The notes under the pieces are model-generated. The model saw only the letters and a program-made list of their open reading frames with translations. It had not been told where the DNA came from and made no database searches. A stretch of DNA of 64,000 bases from Casp-alpha2 sp036337015. GTDB lineage: Bacteria; Pseudomonadota; Alphaproteobacteria; Rhodospirillales; Casp-alpha2. The DNA is taken from positions 16,315-80,314 of the forward strand of contig JAYZEZ010000003.1 in NCBI GenBank assembly GCA_036337015.1, given 5' to 3'. This document shows positions 8,541-18,125 of the stretch, piece after piece (position 1 is the first letter of the stretch; every line of letters begins with the position of its first letter). The translations under genes and the position numbers were made by a program.

Positions 8541-9803
8541 ATGAGACGTGTGGTTGTAACTGGAATGGGCCTTGTAACTTCTTTAGGTTGTGGGGTTGAA
8601 TATAACTGGAAAAATTTAATTTCTGGTAAGGGTGGAATCAGAAAAATTGATTCTTTTGATGTTTCTGATATACCAGCCAAAATTGCTGGCCAGGTGCCTT
8701 TAGGTGAGAGTTCTGATGGCTTGTTTGATCCAGATGAATGGGTAGAAAAAAAAGACCGTAGGAGAATGGATAATTTCATTGTTTATGGTTTAACTGCAGC
8801 TATACAAGCAGTTGAGAATTCTGGTTGGCTACCTAATATAGAGGAAGACTTATTTCGTACAGGTGTAATGATTGGTTCCGGAATTGGTGGACTAGATGAA
8901 ATTGCTAAAAATACAATTTTAGCTGAAAGTGGTAAGATTCGTCGTATTAGTCCTTTTTTTATTCCTGCATCTCTTATAAACCTAGTATCGGGACATGTTT
9001 CAATTAAATATGGCTTTAAAGGGCCTAATCATTCAGTAGTAACAGCTTGTTCTACTGGAGCTCATTCTATAGGTGATGCGGCTCGCATCATCTTATTTGA
9101 TGATGCTGATGTGATGATTGCTGGTGGAGCTGAAGCGGCCATTTGCAGACTTGGTATGGCTGGTTTTTGTGCTGCTAGGGCTTTATCAACTAATTACAAT
9201 GATACTCCTGAACAAGCCTCTCGACCTTGGGATCGAGACAGAGATGGCTTTGTAATGGGTGATGGTTCGGGTGTTGTCGTCCTTGAAGAGTTGGAACATG
9301 CAAAGGCACGTGGAGCAAATATTTTTGCCGAAATAGTCGGATATGGAATGTCTGGTGATGCAAATCATATAACAGCGCCTGCTGAAGATGGAAATGGTGC
9401 AAAACGATGTATGCAAGCAGCCCTGAAAAGGGCAGGGGCAAACCCTGAAGAGATTGATTATGTGAATGCTCATGGCACATCAACCCCTTTAGGTGATGAG
9501 ATAGAATATAAAGCGGTACAAGATGTATTTGGCGATCATTCCAATGATCTTTTGATGTCTTCTACTAAATCTGCGATTGGACATCTTCTAGGTGCTGCGG
9601 GAGCTGTAGAAAGCATATTTTCAATTTTGGCAATTCGTGATGGAATTGTTCCGCCAACATTAAACCTTCATAATCCTTCAGTTAACAGTGGTATAGATCT
9701 AGTTCCTTTTGAAGCAAAGGAAAGATCGGTTAAAATGTCATTGTCTAATTCTTTTGGTTTTGGTGGGACAAATGCCTCACTTGTTTTCAAGGCGTTTAAA
9801 TAA
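8541..9803 (+). CDS. fabF: 3-oxoacyl-ACP synthase II (beta-ketoacyl-ACP synthase)
   Basis: Condensing enzyme of chain elongation. The Cys-His-His triad is Cys170 (VTACSTGAH), His311 (NAHGTSTPLGD) and His348 (KSAIGHLLGAAG). The C-terminal NSFGFGGTNASLVF is intact. The 420-residue length is normal. It lies 71 bases after acpP and 15 bases before mltG, the common alphaproteobacterial order. The two-histidine pattern rules out a FabH-type enzyme. Confidence 0.96.
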   Translation: MRRVVVTGMGLVTSLGCGVEYNWKNLISGKGGIRKIDSFDVSDIPAKIAGQVPLGESSDGLFDPDEWVEKKDRRRMDNFIVYGLTAAIQAVENSGWLPNIEEDLFRTGVMIGSGIGGLDEIAKNTILAESGKIRRISPFFIPASLINLVSGHVSIKYGFKGPNHSVVTACSTGAHSIGDAARIILFDDADVMIAGGAEAAICRLGMAGFCAARALSTNYNDTPEQASRPWDRDRDGFVMGDGSGVVVLEELEHAKARGANIFAEIVGYGMSGDANHITAPAEDGNGAKRCMQAALKRAGANPEEIDYVNAHGTSTPLGDEIEYKAVQDVFGDHSNDLLMSSTKSAIGHLLGAAGAVESIFSILAIRDGIVPPTLNLHNPSVNSGIDLVPFEAKERSVKMSLSNSFGFGGTNASLVFKAFK

Positions 9804-9818
9804 CGGTTACTATGGCCT

Positions 9819-10799
9819 ATGGGCCGATATTTAAAAATTATATGGTTTAGCTTCTTCGGATTGTCAGCACTTTTTAGTGCTGTATTTCTATGGGGATATT
9901 TCCAGTTCAAAGCCCCAGGTCCATTGAAAAATGAAACTTTAATAATAATTGAGAGAGGTAGTGGCATTAATTCTATTTCTAAAATCCTTCAAAAAGCTGG
10001 GATTTTAGAAAGGCCACATGTCTTTTCTATAATAGCTAGAGTATTAAATATCGATAAAAAGCTTAAGGCTGGTGAATATGCATTTGCAAAAGGTGTAAGT
10101 TATGAGGGAATACTTAACTTGTTGCAGTCTGGGAAAACGGTTATTAGGCGCATTACAATTGCAGAAGGATTAAGAACAGAAACTGTTTTAGCAATTTTGG
10201 ATCAAACTGAGGGTCTCCAAGGGATAGTCTCGTCTCCTCCAAAGGAGGGTTCACTTTTACCAGAAACTTATCATTTTTCTTTTGGCGATAGTCGTGAAAA
10301 AATTATACAGAGGATGATAGATGCAAGGCAAAGATTGATGAGAGATCTTTGGCAAGAAAGGGAGTTGAATCTACCTTTTAAATCTCCGGAAGAAGCGGTT
10401 ATTCTGGCTTCAATCGTTGAAAAGGAAACCTCAATTCCAATAGAGAGATCTCGCGTCGCTGCTGTGTTTATAAACCGAATGAAAAAAGGTATGCGCTTAC
10501 AATCCGACCCGACTGTTGTGTATAGTTTGACCAAAGGTGTTATACCATTAGGGCGTAAGCTTACTCGAGCAGATTTAAGAACCCCATCAGCTTATAATAC
10601 TTATCTCATTCAGGGGTTACCACCTGGGCCAATTGCAAATCCTGGAAGAGCATCATTGTATGCAGTCTTACACCCAGCTAAAAGTACAGAATTGTACTTT
10701 GTTGCTGATGGTAAGGGCGGCCATATGTTTGCAAAATCTCTTAAAGAGCATAATCTTAATGTTCTAAAGTGGCGTAGGATACAAAAGGAAAGAAAATAA
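9819..10799 (+). CDS. mltG: Endolytic murein transglycosylase MltG
   Basis: An inner-membrane lytic transglycosylase that cuts nascent glycan strands and helps set strand length. It has one N-terminal membrane span (about residues 7-28) and then a LysM-like part. The YceG catalytic domain follows, with Glu201 in ASIVEKET, LQSDPTVVYSL, and YNTYLIQGLPPGPIANPG. At 326 residues it is typical. It starts at ATG 9819, 15 bases after fabF. Confidence 0.94.
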   Translation: MGRYLKIIWFSFFGLSALFSAVFLWGYFQFKAPGPLKNETLIIIERGSGINSISKILQKAGILERPHVFSIIARVLNIDKKLKAGEYAFAKGVSYEGILNLLQSGKTVIRRITIAEGLRTETVLAILDQTEGLQGIVSSPPKEGSLLPETYHFSFGDSREKIIQRMIDARQRLMRDLWQERELNLPFKSPEEAVILASIVEKETSIPIERSRVAAVFINRMKKGMRLQSDPTVVYSLTKGVIPLGRKLTRADLRTPSAYNTYLIQGLPPGPIANPGRASLYAVLHPAKSTELYFVADGKGGHMFAKSLKEHNLNVLKWRRIQKERK

Positions 10800-10900
10800 A
10801 AATATACTCTTTAAAGTAGACAGTGATTGCTAAAGTTGTTGCAGGTGCGACCTGGACGTATGAAAAGAAAAGTTAATACTTAATAATTTATGAGGCCATT

Positions 10901-11791
10901 GTGTTCGTTTCATCAATGACAGGCTTTTCACAATCAGAAGGCCAAAAGGATATTTGTTCATGGAGATGGGAACTAAAAAGCCTTAATGCTAGAGGCTTAG
11001 ACGTACGTTGCCGTCTGCCTAACGGCTTTGAGGGTTTGGAAAAGGACATTCGGGGACTTATTTCTAAATTTCTTAAACGAGGATTTGTTAATGTAAATCT
11101 AGTTATTTCTCAACTTGAAAATGAGCAAAGGTTTCGTTTAAACACGAAGATTTTGGGAGAAGTTTTGGAAATTCTGCCAAAAATTAAATTACAATTTCCT
11201 GACGCTAAACCATTAAGCACGGATGGTCTTTTAGCTATATGTTCAGTAATCGAGTCTACCAATGAAAACTTTGTTGGTCGGAGACATGAAAATCTAATTT
11301 TGGAAGTTGAGAAAAGTTTTAAAGTTGCACTAGATGATTTGTTGGATATGCGAAAAATTGAAGGTGCTAGTTTAAAAAGGAATCTCATAACCCATCTTAA
11401 GGTATTTTCAGGACTTATTAAAAATGCGAGGAAAATAGCCAATTCTCAACAAAAGTTAACTCGAGAACGTTTAAAAAATCAGATTAATTCTTTGCTTAAG
11501 GAAGTTAAGGCACTAACTGAAGACCGCTTGTCACAAGAGATCGTTCTTTTAATGGCTAAGGCTGATATTTGTGAAGAACTTGATCGTCTTAAGGCACATG
11601 AACTCGCTGCATCTGATATAATAAAAAAAGGTGGTCCTATCGGTCGTAAATTGGATTTTTTATGTCAAGAATTTAATCGTGAGGTTAATACAATATGTTC
11701 TAAGTCTTTAGATGTAAATTTGACTAACATTGGATTGGAAATGAAGTCTTGTATTGAGCAATTTCGTGAACAGATTCAAAATATTGAGTAG
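10901..11791 (+). CDS. yicC: YicC family endoribonuclease
   Basis: A member of the YicC/YloC family, implicated as an endoribonuclease in RNA turnover. The protein starts with a GTG codon at 10901, giving MFVSSMTGFSQSEG. SMTGF is the invariant family N-terminus. The C-terminal domain has the conserved E-K-rich region and the GRKLDFLCQEFNREVNTICSK signature. At 296 residues it matches the family. It is followed 10 bases later by gmk, a pairing seen widely in proteobacteria. Confidence 0.92.
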   Translation: MFVSSMTGFSQSEGQKDICSWRWELKSLNARGLDVRCRLPNGFEGLEKDIRGLISKFLKRGFVNVNLVISQLENEQRFRLNTKILGEVLEILPKIKLQFPDAKPLSTDGLLAICSVIESTNENFVGRRHENLILEVEKSFKVALDDLLDMRKIEGASLKRNLITHLKVFSGLIKNARKIANSQQKLTRERLKNQINSLLKEVKALTEDRLSQEIVLLMAKADICEELDRLKAHELAASDIIKKGGPIGRKLDFLCQEFNREVNTICSKSLDVNLTNIGLEMKSCIEQFREQIQNIE

Positions 11792-11801
11792 AAAGTTGAT
11801 A

Positions 11802-12437
11802 ATGGAAACTGATAAAATTTTTAGAAGAGGTCTGTTGTTTGTTTTATCATCGCCATCAGGTGCTGGTAAATCTACGATTTCTAAAGCCTTACTTAAAAAA
11901 TCAAATAATTTAACTATGTCAGTTTCAGTTACAACACGTCCAATGCGATCAGGCGAAGTTGATGGAAGAGATTACCATTTTATAGATGACGGAACTTTTA
12001 AGACAAAGGTGAAAAATTCAGAATTTCTTGAACATGCTACTGTTTTTGAGAATTCTTATGGAACCTTAAAAAAACCAGTAGAAGATTTGTTAAGTGCTGG
12101 ATGTGACGTTCTATTTGATGTTGACTGGCAAGGCACGCAGCAATTAGCTGAATCTGCTTCTAATGATTTGGTAACTGTTTTTATTTTACCGCCATCAATA
12201 AAAGAATTAGAAAGACGCTTGCAGAAGCGGGCGCAAGATTCAAATGAAGTGGTTTCTCAACGTATGTCTAAAGCGACTTCTGAAATGAGTCATTGGCGTG
12301 AATATGATTATATCATAGTTAATGAAGACATTGATTCCAGTATAGAAAATGTAATAGCTATACTAACTGCTGAACGCTTGAAGCGTGATCGTCAGGTTGG
12401 TCTAGGAAAGTTTATTCGAAAAATGGGTTATGCTTAG
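11802..12437 (+). CDS. gmk: Guanylate kinase
   Basis: Phosphorylates GMP (and dGMP) to the diphosphate with ATP. The P-loop is at residues 16-25 (SSPSGAGKST). VTTRPMRSGEVDGRDYHF and the GMP-binding segment FLEHATVFENSYGT follow, then DVDWQGTQQL. I choose ATG 11802 (211 residues) because the longer in-frame opening overlaps yicC and lacks family sequence. Its 3' end overlaps the convergent rsmA by 26 bases. Confidence 0.95.
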   Translation: METDKIFRRGLLFVLSSPSGAGKSTISKALLKKSNNLTMSVSVTTRPMRSGEVDGRDYHFIDDGTFKTKVKNSEFLEHATVFENSYGTLKKPVEDLLSAGCDVLFDVDWQGTQQLAESASNDLVTVFILPPSIKELERRLQKRAQDSNEVVSQRMSKATSEMSHWREYDYIIVNEDIDSSIENVIAILTAERLKRDRQVGLGKFIRKMGYA

Positions 12438-13251
12438 AAATAGAATTAGCGATAGAACAGAACTCTTTAACTGTAAGATCTTCCGCTCGTGCTGTTGGGT
12501 CAATACCTAGTTTTTTAAATTCTATATTAAGTCTTTTTAAACTAGAACGTAGCATTTTACGGCGTTGTCCAAAGGCTAAGGCTGTCACTAATTCAAGGTT
12601 TTTCATGGATGTTGGTGCGAGTGGTTGTAGGCGTGGCTTTAAAGTTATGACACTTGATGTCACTTTTGGTGGTGGTGTAAAAGCTTTTCTTGAAATGTTA
12701 AACTCGAGTTGTGTTTCGCAGAGCCATTGAGTAATTATAGAAAGACGACCGTAATTTTTATTTCCAGGTTTAGCAACTAATCGTTCAGCTACTTCCTTTT
12801 GAAACATTAGTGCTAAACAATCAAATTCGTTAATTTGTTTAAGCCATCCTAAGAGAAGTGGTGTTGCAATATTATAAGGTAAGTTAGCTATTATACGACG
12901 TGGCTTTGGTACTAATTCGGCAACATTTGTTTCTAGAGCATTGGCCTCAACTACCTTCAATCGTTTGCAGTGAGGTGGTTTAAACTCTTCAAGAGCTTTT
13001 ATGCAACGAGTATCTCTTTCGATAACGACAACTGATTTAGCCCCCATGTTTAACAATTCGCGAGTTAACCCACCTGGGCCAGGGCCAATCTCTATAACAT
13101 TGATTCTTTCTAACGGTCCGGTTGATTGAGCTATGCGTGAACAAAGATTTGAATCTAATAAAAAGTGTTGGCCAAATGACTTTTTTGAAAAAATACTAAA
13201 TTTTTTGATGATTACTTTGAGGGGGGTACGATATTGCAAGTTTTTATCCAT
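12412..13251 (-). CDS. rsmA: 16S rRNA dimethyladenosine transferase RsmA (KsgA)
   Basis: Dimethylates two adjacent adenosines in the 3' hairpin of 16S rRNA using SAM. FGQHFLLD near residue 27, SAM motif EIGPGPGG (54-61) and the catalytic NLPYNIATPLL (from 123) are all present. The C-terminal domain carries FGQRRKMLRSSLK. It is 279 residues long, last in the lpt-surA-pdxA-rsmA block, and only 4 bases after pdxA. Confidence 0.96.
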   Translation of the reverse strand: MDKNLQYRTPLKVIIKKFSIFSKKSFGQHFLLDSNLCSRIAQSTGPLERINVIEIGPGPGGLTRELLNMGAKSVVVIERDTRCIKALEEFKPPHCKRLKVVEANALETNVAELVPKPRRIIANLPYNIATPLLLGWLKQINEFDCLALMFQKEVAERLVAKPGNKNYGRLSIITQWLCETQLEFNISRKAFTPPPKVTSSVITLKPRLQPLAPTSMKNLELVTALAFGQRRKMLRSSLKRLNIEFKKLGIDPTARAEDLTVKEFCSIANSISKHNPFFE

Positions 13252-13255
13252 CAGA

Positions 13256-14272
13256 CTATTTTTTGCTTAACTTGCAAATATCGCCTGCCATTTTAATAGC
13301 TGCGATTAGGTTGCTTTCATCCGCTTTGCCTGTGTTTGCAATATCGAAAGCAGTTCCATGGTCAGGTGATGTGCGAATGAATGGCAAACCTAATGTGATA
13401 TTTACCGCCTCCTGAAATGCAATAGCCTTGATTGGAATTAATGCCTGGTCATGATACATGCAAATTGCTGCATCAAATTTTTCTCGTGATTTCTTAGTGA
13501 ACAACGTATCTGGAGAGACTGGACCATAAACATCGATTCCCATCTTACTCAGTGCCTTCACAGCTGGTTCTATTATAAGACTTTCTTCATTGCCCATAGA
13601 GTTGTTTTCCCCTGCATGTGGATTTAAACCTGCAACGGCAAGTCTTGGATGTACCAATCCAAAATTCTTTTTTAGAGCGTTGTTTGTTACAATTCCTGCT
13701 TCTATTATTTTTTCAATATCCAAAGTTTCTATTGCATCACGTAGGCTCTGGTGAATTGTAACTGGAACTACTTTTAAATTATCAGTAGCCAACATCATAA
13801 TTGGTGTTGATTTTATACCAGCAAGAGATGCTAGAAATTCAGTATGTCCAGGAAATTGAAATCCTGATTTATAAAGGATGTCTTTATGAATAGGATTAGT
13901 TATGATCGCATCAGCCTCACCTTCCATAATTAGTTTAATGGCAAATTCGATCGAGGCAATGACGGCTTTAGAATTTGCGGCATCAGGTTTACCTGGAATA
14001 ACTGGCGATTGTAATGGTGAAACAGTATCTATCGGCAACACTGGTAATGCTTTAGAAAATATATTTACTGTCTCAGATGGCGAGTTGATCGATTGAATAG
14101 GAACTTTGACTTTTATCTTTTTTGAAATAATTCTAAGTCGTTCTGGATCATCAATTATGAAGAAAGGATATAAACTTTTACTTTGAGTCCAAGCCTTTAG
14201 TGTAATCTCCCCTCCAATCCCAGCAGGTTCTCCCATGCTAATTGCTAGAATAGGAGAATTATCTATTGTCAT
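13256..14272 (-). CDS. pdxA: 4-hydroxythreonine-4-phosphate dehydrogenase
   Basis: A step in DXP-dependent pyridoxal phosphate synthesis: metal- and NAD-dependent oxidation of 4-phosphohydroxy-L-threonine. MGEPAGIGGE is at the N-terminus. PGHTEFLA carries a metal histidine, and GLNPHAGEN and ICMYHDQALIPIK are the further metal and phosphate motifs. It is 338 residues long. The start overlaps the surA stop by 4 bases (ATGA). Confidence 0.95.
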   Translation of the reverse strand: MTIDNSPILAISMGEPAGIGGEITLKAWTQSKSLYPFFIIDDPERLRIISKKIKVKVPIQSINSPSETVNIFSKALPVLPIDTVSPLQSPVIPGKPDAANSKAVIASIEFAIKLIMEGEADAIITNPIHKDILYKSGFQFPGHTEFLASLAGIKSTPIMMLATDNLKVVPVTIHQSLRDAIETLDIEKIIEAGIVTNNALKKNFGLVHPRLAVAGLNPHAGENNSMGNEESLIIEPAVKALSKMGIDVYGPVSPDTLFTKKSREKFDAAICMYHDQALIPIKAIAFQEAVNITLGLPFIRTSPDHGTAFDIANTGKADESNLIAAIKMAGDICKLSKK

Positions 14273-15549
14273 AATCGGGATTCCAAGAAGGCTTCTCGGC
14301 GTAACTGCTGAAGATATTGTTGGGTAAAAGTTCCCAATTTTTCATATCTTAAACTTGCTTCAATACGATTACGTCGGTCACTAATACTTAGTATTTGAGA
14401 TTTTTCTTTATCACGCCGACATACCATTAATACCATTACACCTTCAGGAGACCTATGGGGTTTACTTGCTCTCATAAGAGGAAGTTTTTGAATTAGCCTT
14501 TTTTGCTGTAGTCCAAGCGTATTAATTTTTAAATCACCAAGATTTCCAGATAAGGGAGAATTAAATTTTTTAGCAGCCAATCCTAATTCTTTGCAATTTC
14601 TGGCTTCTTGACCAATTTTTTGTGCGGATTTAATGGATTTTTCCACTTCTTTTATGCCGGCATTTTTAGCAAGTGGTATAATTAGCTGTTGTAGATTAAT
14701 AGTGGCAGATTCTGGGTCTGGTTGACCAAATTTACGAGCAATGCGTTGTTCCTTTAAATAGAGGATATAATATCCTTCTATAGTACGGATTGGTTGTGAT
14801 ATTTGGCCAGGTTTTAAAAGTTTTAATATGTTGTCTAATTCTTGATCTAACTGCCCAGCTCTTTTCCAACCCATATCGCCGCCGTTTCTTGCGGTTGCGC
14901 TTTTTGAAAAATTTTTTGCTAAGGTAGAAAATTTAGCACCACTTTTTATTTGGTTAATCATACGGTTGGCAATTTCCAAGACCTGCTTTTCATCCTCAGG
15001 ATTTTCTAAAGGCAAGAATATATTGGAAACCCGATATTCTGGTTTGCCTTCATTATTTAGAATTTGAGCTAGAGTTTCATCAATTTCTTCATCAGTAATT
15101 ACTACAGTTGGCCCATAACGTACGTTAACTAGCTCTTTCCATGAGAGGTCTGCCTTAATACGTTTATGTAGAACCGAAATATCCACTTTATTTTCTTTTA
15201 AAGTTTTCTTTATAGCCCCTTTAGAGAGTTTGTTTCCTCTCTCCATAGCTCTAAGGGCTAAGTCAACTTCTTTATCACTAATCTTTACGCTAATTCTTTT
15301 TGCTTCCTGAAGTTTTAGCTCTTCATCTACCATAGTTTGTAAGACTTGGCTCCTAATGCGCACTCTAGTTTCTGGATTATTTGGTAGCCTAGAAAAAAGA
15401 ATTAACATTGTAATACGCATGTTTAGGTCATAAACAGAAATCATCTGATTATTAACTATGGCAGCGATCTTTAAAACATCCTGTGCGATAGAAAATTTAG
15501 ACGTAGTTATAAGAATGCTTGTAAAAATAATGATAAAAATTTTTTTCAT
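14269..15549 (-). CDS. surA: Periplasmic chaperone / peptidyl-prolyl isomerase SurA
   Basis: Assists outer-membrane protein folding, including LptD encoded just upstream. A signal peptide occupies about the first 23 residues (KKIFIIIFTSILITTSKFSIAQ). The SurA N-domain follows with VNNQMISVYDLNMRI, then one parvulin domain (about 170-270, GGDMGWKRAGQL and GYYILYLKEQR). A C-terminal region, perhaps a degenerate second parvulin, ends the protein. I use ATG 15549 because a GTG two codons earlier adds nothing. It is about 426 residues long. Confidence 0.9.
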   Translation of the reverse strand: MKKIFIIIFTSILITTSKFSIAQDVLKIAAIVNNQMISVYDLNMRITMLILFSRLPNNPETRVRIRSQVLQTMVDEELKLQEAKRISVKISDKEVDLALRAMERGNKLSKGAIKKTLKENKVDISVLHKRIKADLSWKELVNVRYGPTVVITDEEIDETLAQILNNEGKPEYRVSNIFLPLENPEDEKQVLEIANRMINQIKSGAKFSTLAKNFSKSATARNGGDMGWKRAGQLDQELDNILKLLKPGQISQPIRTIEGYYILYLKEQRIARKFGQPDPESATINLQQLIIPLAKNAGIKEVEKSIKSAQKIGQEARNCKELGLAAKKFNSPLSGNLGDLKINTLGLQQKRLIQKLPLMRASKPHRSPEGVMVLMVCRRDKEKSQILSISDRRNRIEASLRYEKLGTFTQQYLQQLRREAFLESRL

Positions 15550-15570
15550 GCACACACCCGATTACATTCG

Positions 15571-18120
15571 TCATCTCTGGTAGATGTCAGAATTAAATCC
15601 GCCTAAAGTCTTAAGTAGCACATTGAAAGTAATCTGGTCGGTTGGTTCTAGATCTCTGTCTTTGAAAAAATTTCTAGATGCATTTGTAGTAAATGTTAGG
15701 CACTCATTTTCATAGGTCAGCTTTCCAATAAATTGACGTGAATCACCTGTGGCTATATCATGAACCCCTGAAATTGCACCTCTCCAAAACCTTGTAAACT
15801 TGGAATTTATAGAAGAACGAATTTCCTCACGACCACCAAATTGACCATCGGTTTGGTCTTCTATGAATACATAATTAGTATTAACTATAAGCGCATCTCC
15901 GCCTGCTTTTAAGGAGATTTCGTTGCGTTTTGGGGTAAAATTATCACTATCAAAACGAGTGCGGTATAGTAGATTGAGATATGGCCCCGGAGATATATTA
16001 ACACGTCCGACCAAATCAGAAAGTTTGTCTTCTAAACCGGAACCTTTTGCAAATGTGTCGTCTATTTTGGGCCGCGCTGATTGACCTAAAAAGATCTCAG
16101 CATTGCCACCATTCTCACCAAACCCATTCCATTTGAGACCATAAGCAAGTCTCGGTCCACCTTCTACTCTATCAATTCCGGAAAATTTATTCGCGCGAAG
16201 CAAGTTAGTATCATCAAACTCTAAAGATTTACTGTCTTCGTTTGGTATTTCGTTGGAATTGCCACCATACGGGCTAAAAATTGCTACAGCTACAGGCTCA
16301 ATAACCTGTGTTATTCCACTTTCGTTTTTTACAACAGGGAATCTCCAGTCTAACATAACCTGTGGAACAGTTCGCCCACTAAAGCCATTATATTCTTTTA
16401 AATACTTTCTTTGTAAATCTTCTACATGATAATAATCGGCATTGATGTTGGCAGTTAATTTGTAAACGCCCCCTAGATTATCTTTGAATGGTATTTGCCA
16501 TCCAGGTCTAAACGAAAATCTTCTTGTCTTTCCTCCTTCTTCGCGTGTGATTGCAAGTAAATTAGCATCAAGTATGGTTTGTCCACCAAAGCGGTCGGGT
16601 CTGCCTAAATGATTATAATCAATTAAAGGTAATACTAATGGGTCCGTATCTGAATCATCGCCCGCTTGAATTCCTTGGAATGAATAAGCATTAGCTCTGA
16701 AGTAGTTTCTTTCTCTAAACCCTTCAGCAAAAATCTGAGAATTTAAAGAGCTACTAGAGCCAAACTTATTTTCGCTTACAATATCGTAGCGTCTTAAATA
16801 GGTATCATCAGTTGCTCGGTTAAAATCTAGACCCCACCGCCAAGTACTATCTATATCAAATCTAACAGTAGAATTTATGTGGCCACGTACATCGTGTTTA
16901 CTATCCCCAATTACAATACTGCCGTTTGTATCGACTTTACCTTTTCTGAATCTATGACGATATTCAGCAAGGCCACCTGAGCCTTCTCCTGTTACTAGAG
17001 CAGTTACTGTAGCATCTCTATGCTTGCCAAGATCAAAGAAATAAGGAACGCGCCCAACAGACCCTAGGTCTGAAGAGCCACTAAACGTTGGCACAAGGAA
17101 TCCACTTTTACGCCTTACGCTTGGATCTGGATGAGATAGATATGGTGTATACGCGACAGGAAATCCCATTATCTCTACCCATGCGTCACGATATTCTATA
17201 GTTTTATTATTTTTGTCATGAATTACTTTAACAGCTTTGACCTGCCACAAAGGTGGTTCTGTAGGATCTTTAGGACAAAGTTCGCATGGCGAATAAACAC
17301 CATTATACATTTCAGTTACTTTGCCATTAAATCGTTTGGCTGAACTAGCAGCTATTCGAGATCGATCTGATAAAATTATACCAATACCTTTAATAATAGC
17401 ATTTTTAAGGTCACCAGTGACTTTCATCTCTTTAGCAAAGATTTTTTCTCCATCGGGCTGAATAAAATGTATGTTTCCTTTAGCTGTAACTATTTCTGTT
17501 TTTTGGTCGTAGGAAAAACTATCTGCTTCTAGTTGGCGCCCATTACTTTTAATTGAGACATTTCCTTTCGCAATAATTTCTCCAGTTTTTTCATTAAAAA
17601 TTAATTCATCGGCACTAAAATTTACTGGAATATTAGAATCAAAATCGCCACTATATTCTCTTACCTTTGAATTTGATGATTCAGGTTTTTTAACGGATTT
17701 ATAGGGTCTATCTTCCGGCGTTAGTTGATGTTGACTTTTAGATATTGAATCCCGTTCAACCTCAGATTTATTATGTTTTATATCATCCAAAATAACATTA
17801 GGTTTGTATGGGCCTGGATACCATAAAGTACCCAAAGGTTTTCCGGGTTGTGGGCTTGCATTAATAGGTTCTGTTTTTGGAAAAGTTGGTATAGTTGGGA
17901 TAATTTTTCTTTGCTTTAGGGCGGGATTGCTGAGTGGTGTTTTTACAGGTTTTGGAGATGTCGCATTTGGGTTATAGGGGCCTGGGTACCATAGTGAGCC
18001 AAGGGGTAGTTCATGTTGTAATGGCAATGAACTTTTAGAAGCTTCAGAAGCAGACAGTGCAGTATTCGAAAAATAGGTTAATCCTATTAGTAAGAAGTAG
18101 ATTATAAATCTGCAATTCAT
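15571..18120 (-). CDS. lptD: LPS-assembly protein LptD
   Basis: An outer-membrane barrel that inserts lipopolysaccharide at the cell surface. I start it at ATG 18120 (849 residues), which gives an N-terminal signal peptide (residues 1-23) and AGGG upstream, and clears lptG. An unusual Pro-rich linker follows, with the near-identical segments LGSLWYPGPYNPN (40-52) and LGTLWYPGPYKPN (96-108). Next come an OstA/LptA-like jellyroll (SADELIFNEKTGEIIAKG) and the barrel. A CELC pair near the barrel start matches LptD-type cysteines. It lies 5 bases after lptG. Confidence 0.93.
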   Translation of the reverse strand: MNCRFIIYFLLIGLTYFSNTALSASEASKSSLPLQHELPLGSLWYPGPYNPNATSPKPVKTPLSNPALKQRKIIPTIPTFPKTEPINASPQPGKPLGTLWYPGPYKPNVILDDIKHNKSEVERDSISKSQHQLTPEDRPYKSVKKPESSNSKVREYSGDFDSNIPVNFSADELIFNEKTGEIIAKGNVSIKSNGRQLEADSFSYDQKTEIVTAKGNIHFIQPDGEKIFAKEMKVTGDLKNAIIKGIGIILSDRSRIAASSAKRFNGKVTEMYNGVYSPCELCPKDPTEPPLWQVKAVKVIHDKNNKTIEYRDAWVEIMGFPVAYTPYLSHPDPSVRRKSGFLVPTFSGSSDLGSVGRVPYFFDLGKHRDATVTALVTGEGSGGLAEYRHRFRKGKVDTNGSIVIGDSKHDVRGHINSTVRFDIDSTWRWGLDFNRATDDTYLRRYDIVSENKFGSSSSLNSQIFAEGFRERNYFRANAYSFQGIQAGDDSDTDPLVLPLIDYNHLGRPDRFGGQTILDANLLAITREEGGKTRRFSFRPGWQIPFKDNLGGVYKLTANINADYYHVEDLQRKYLKEYNGFSGRTVPQVMLDWRFPVVKNESGITQVIEPVAVAIFSPYGGNSNEIPNEDSKSLEFDDTNLLRANKFSGIDRVEGGPRLAYGLKWNGFGENGGNAEIFLGQSARPKIDDTFAKGSGLEDKLSDLVGRVNISPGPYLNLLYRTRFDSDNFTPKRNEISLKAGGDALIVNTNYVFIEDQTDGQFGGREEIRSSINSKFTRFWRGAISGVHDIATGDSRQFIGKLTYENECLTFTTNASRNFFKDRDLEPTDQITFNVLLKTLGGFNSDIYQR

Positions 18121-18125
18121 TTTCC

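Noticed and set aside
10842..10854. CAGGT-GCG-ACCTG hairpin before yicC as a terminator or small RNA
   Set aside because: The stem is only 5 bp with a 3-base loop and no T-run; such matches are common by chance.
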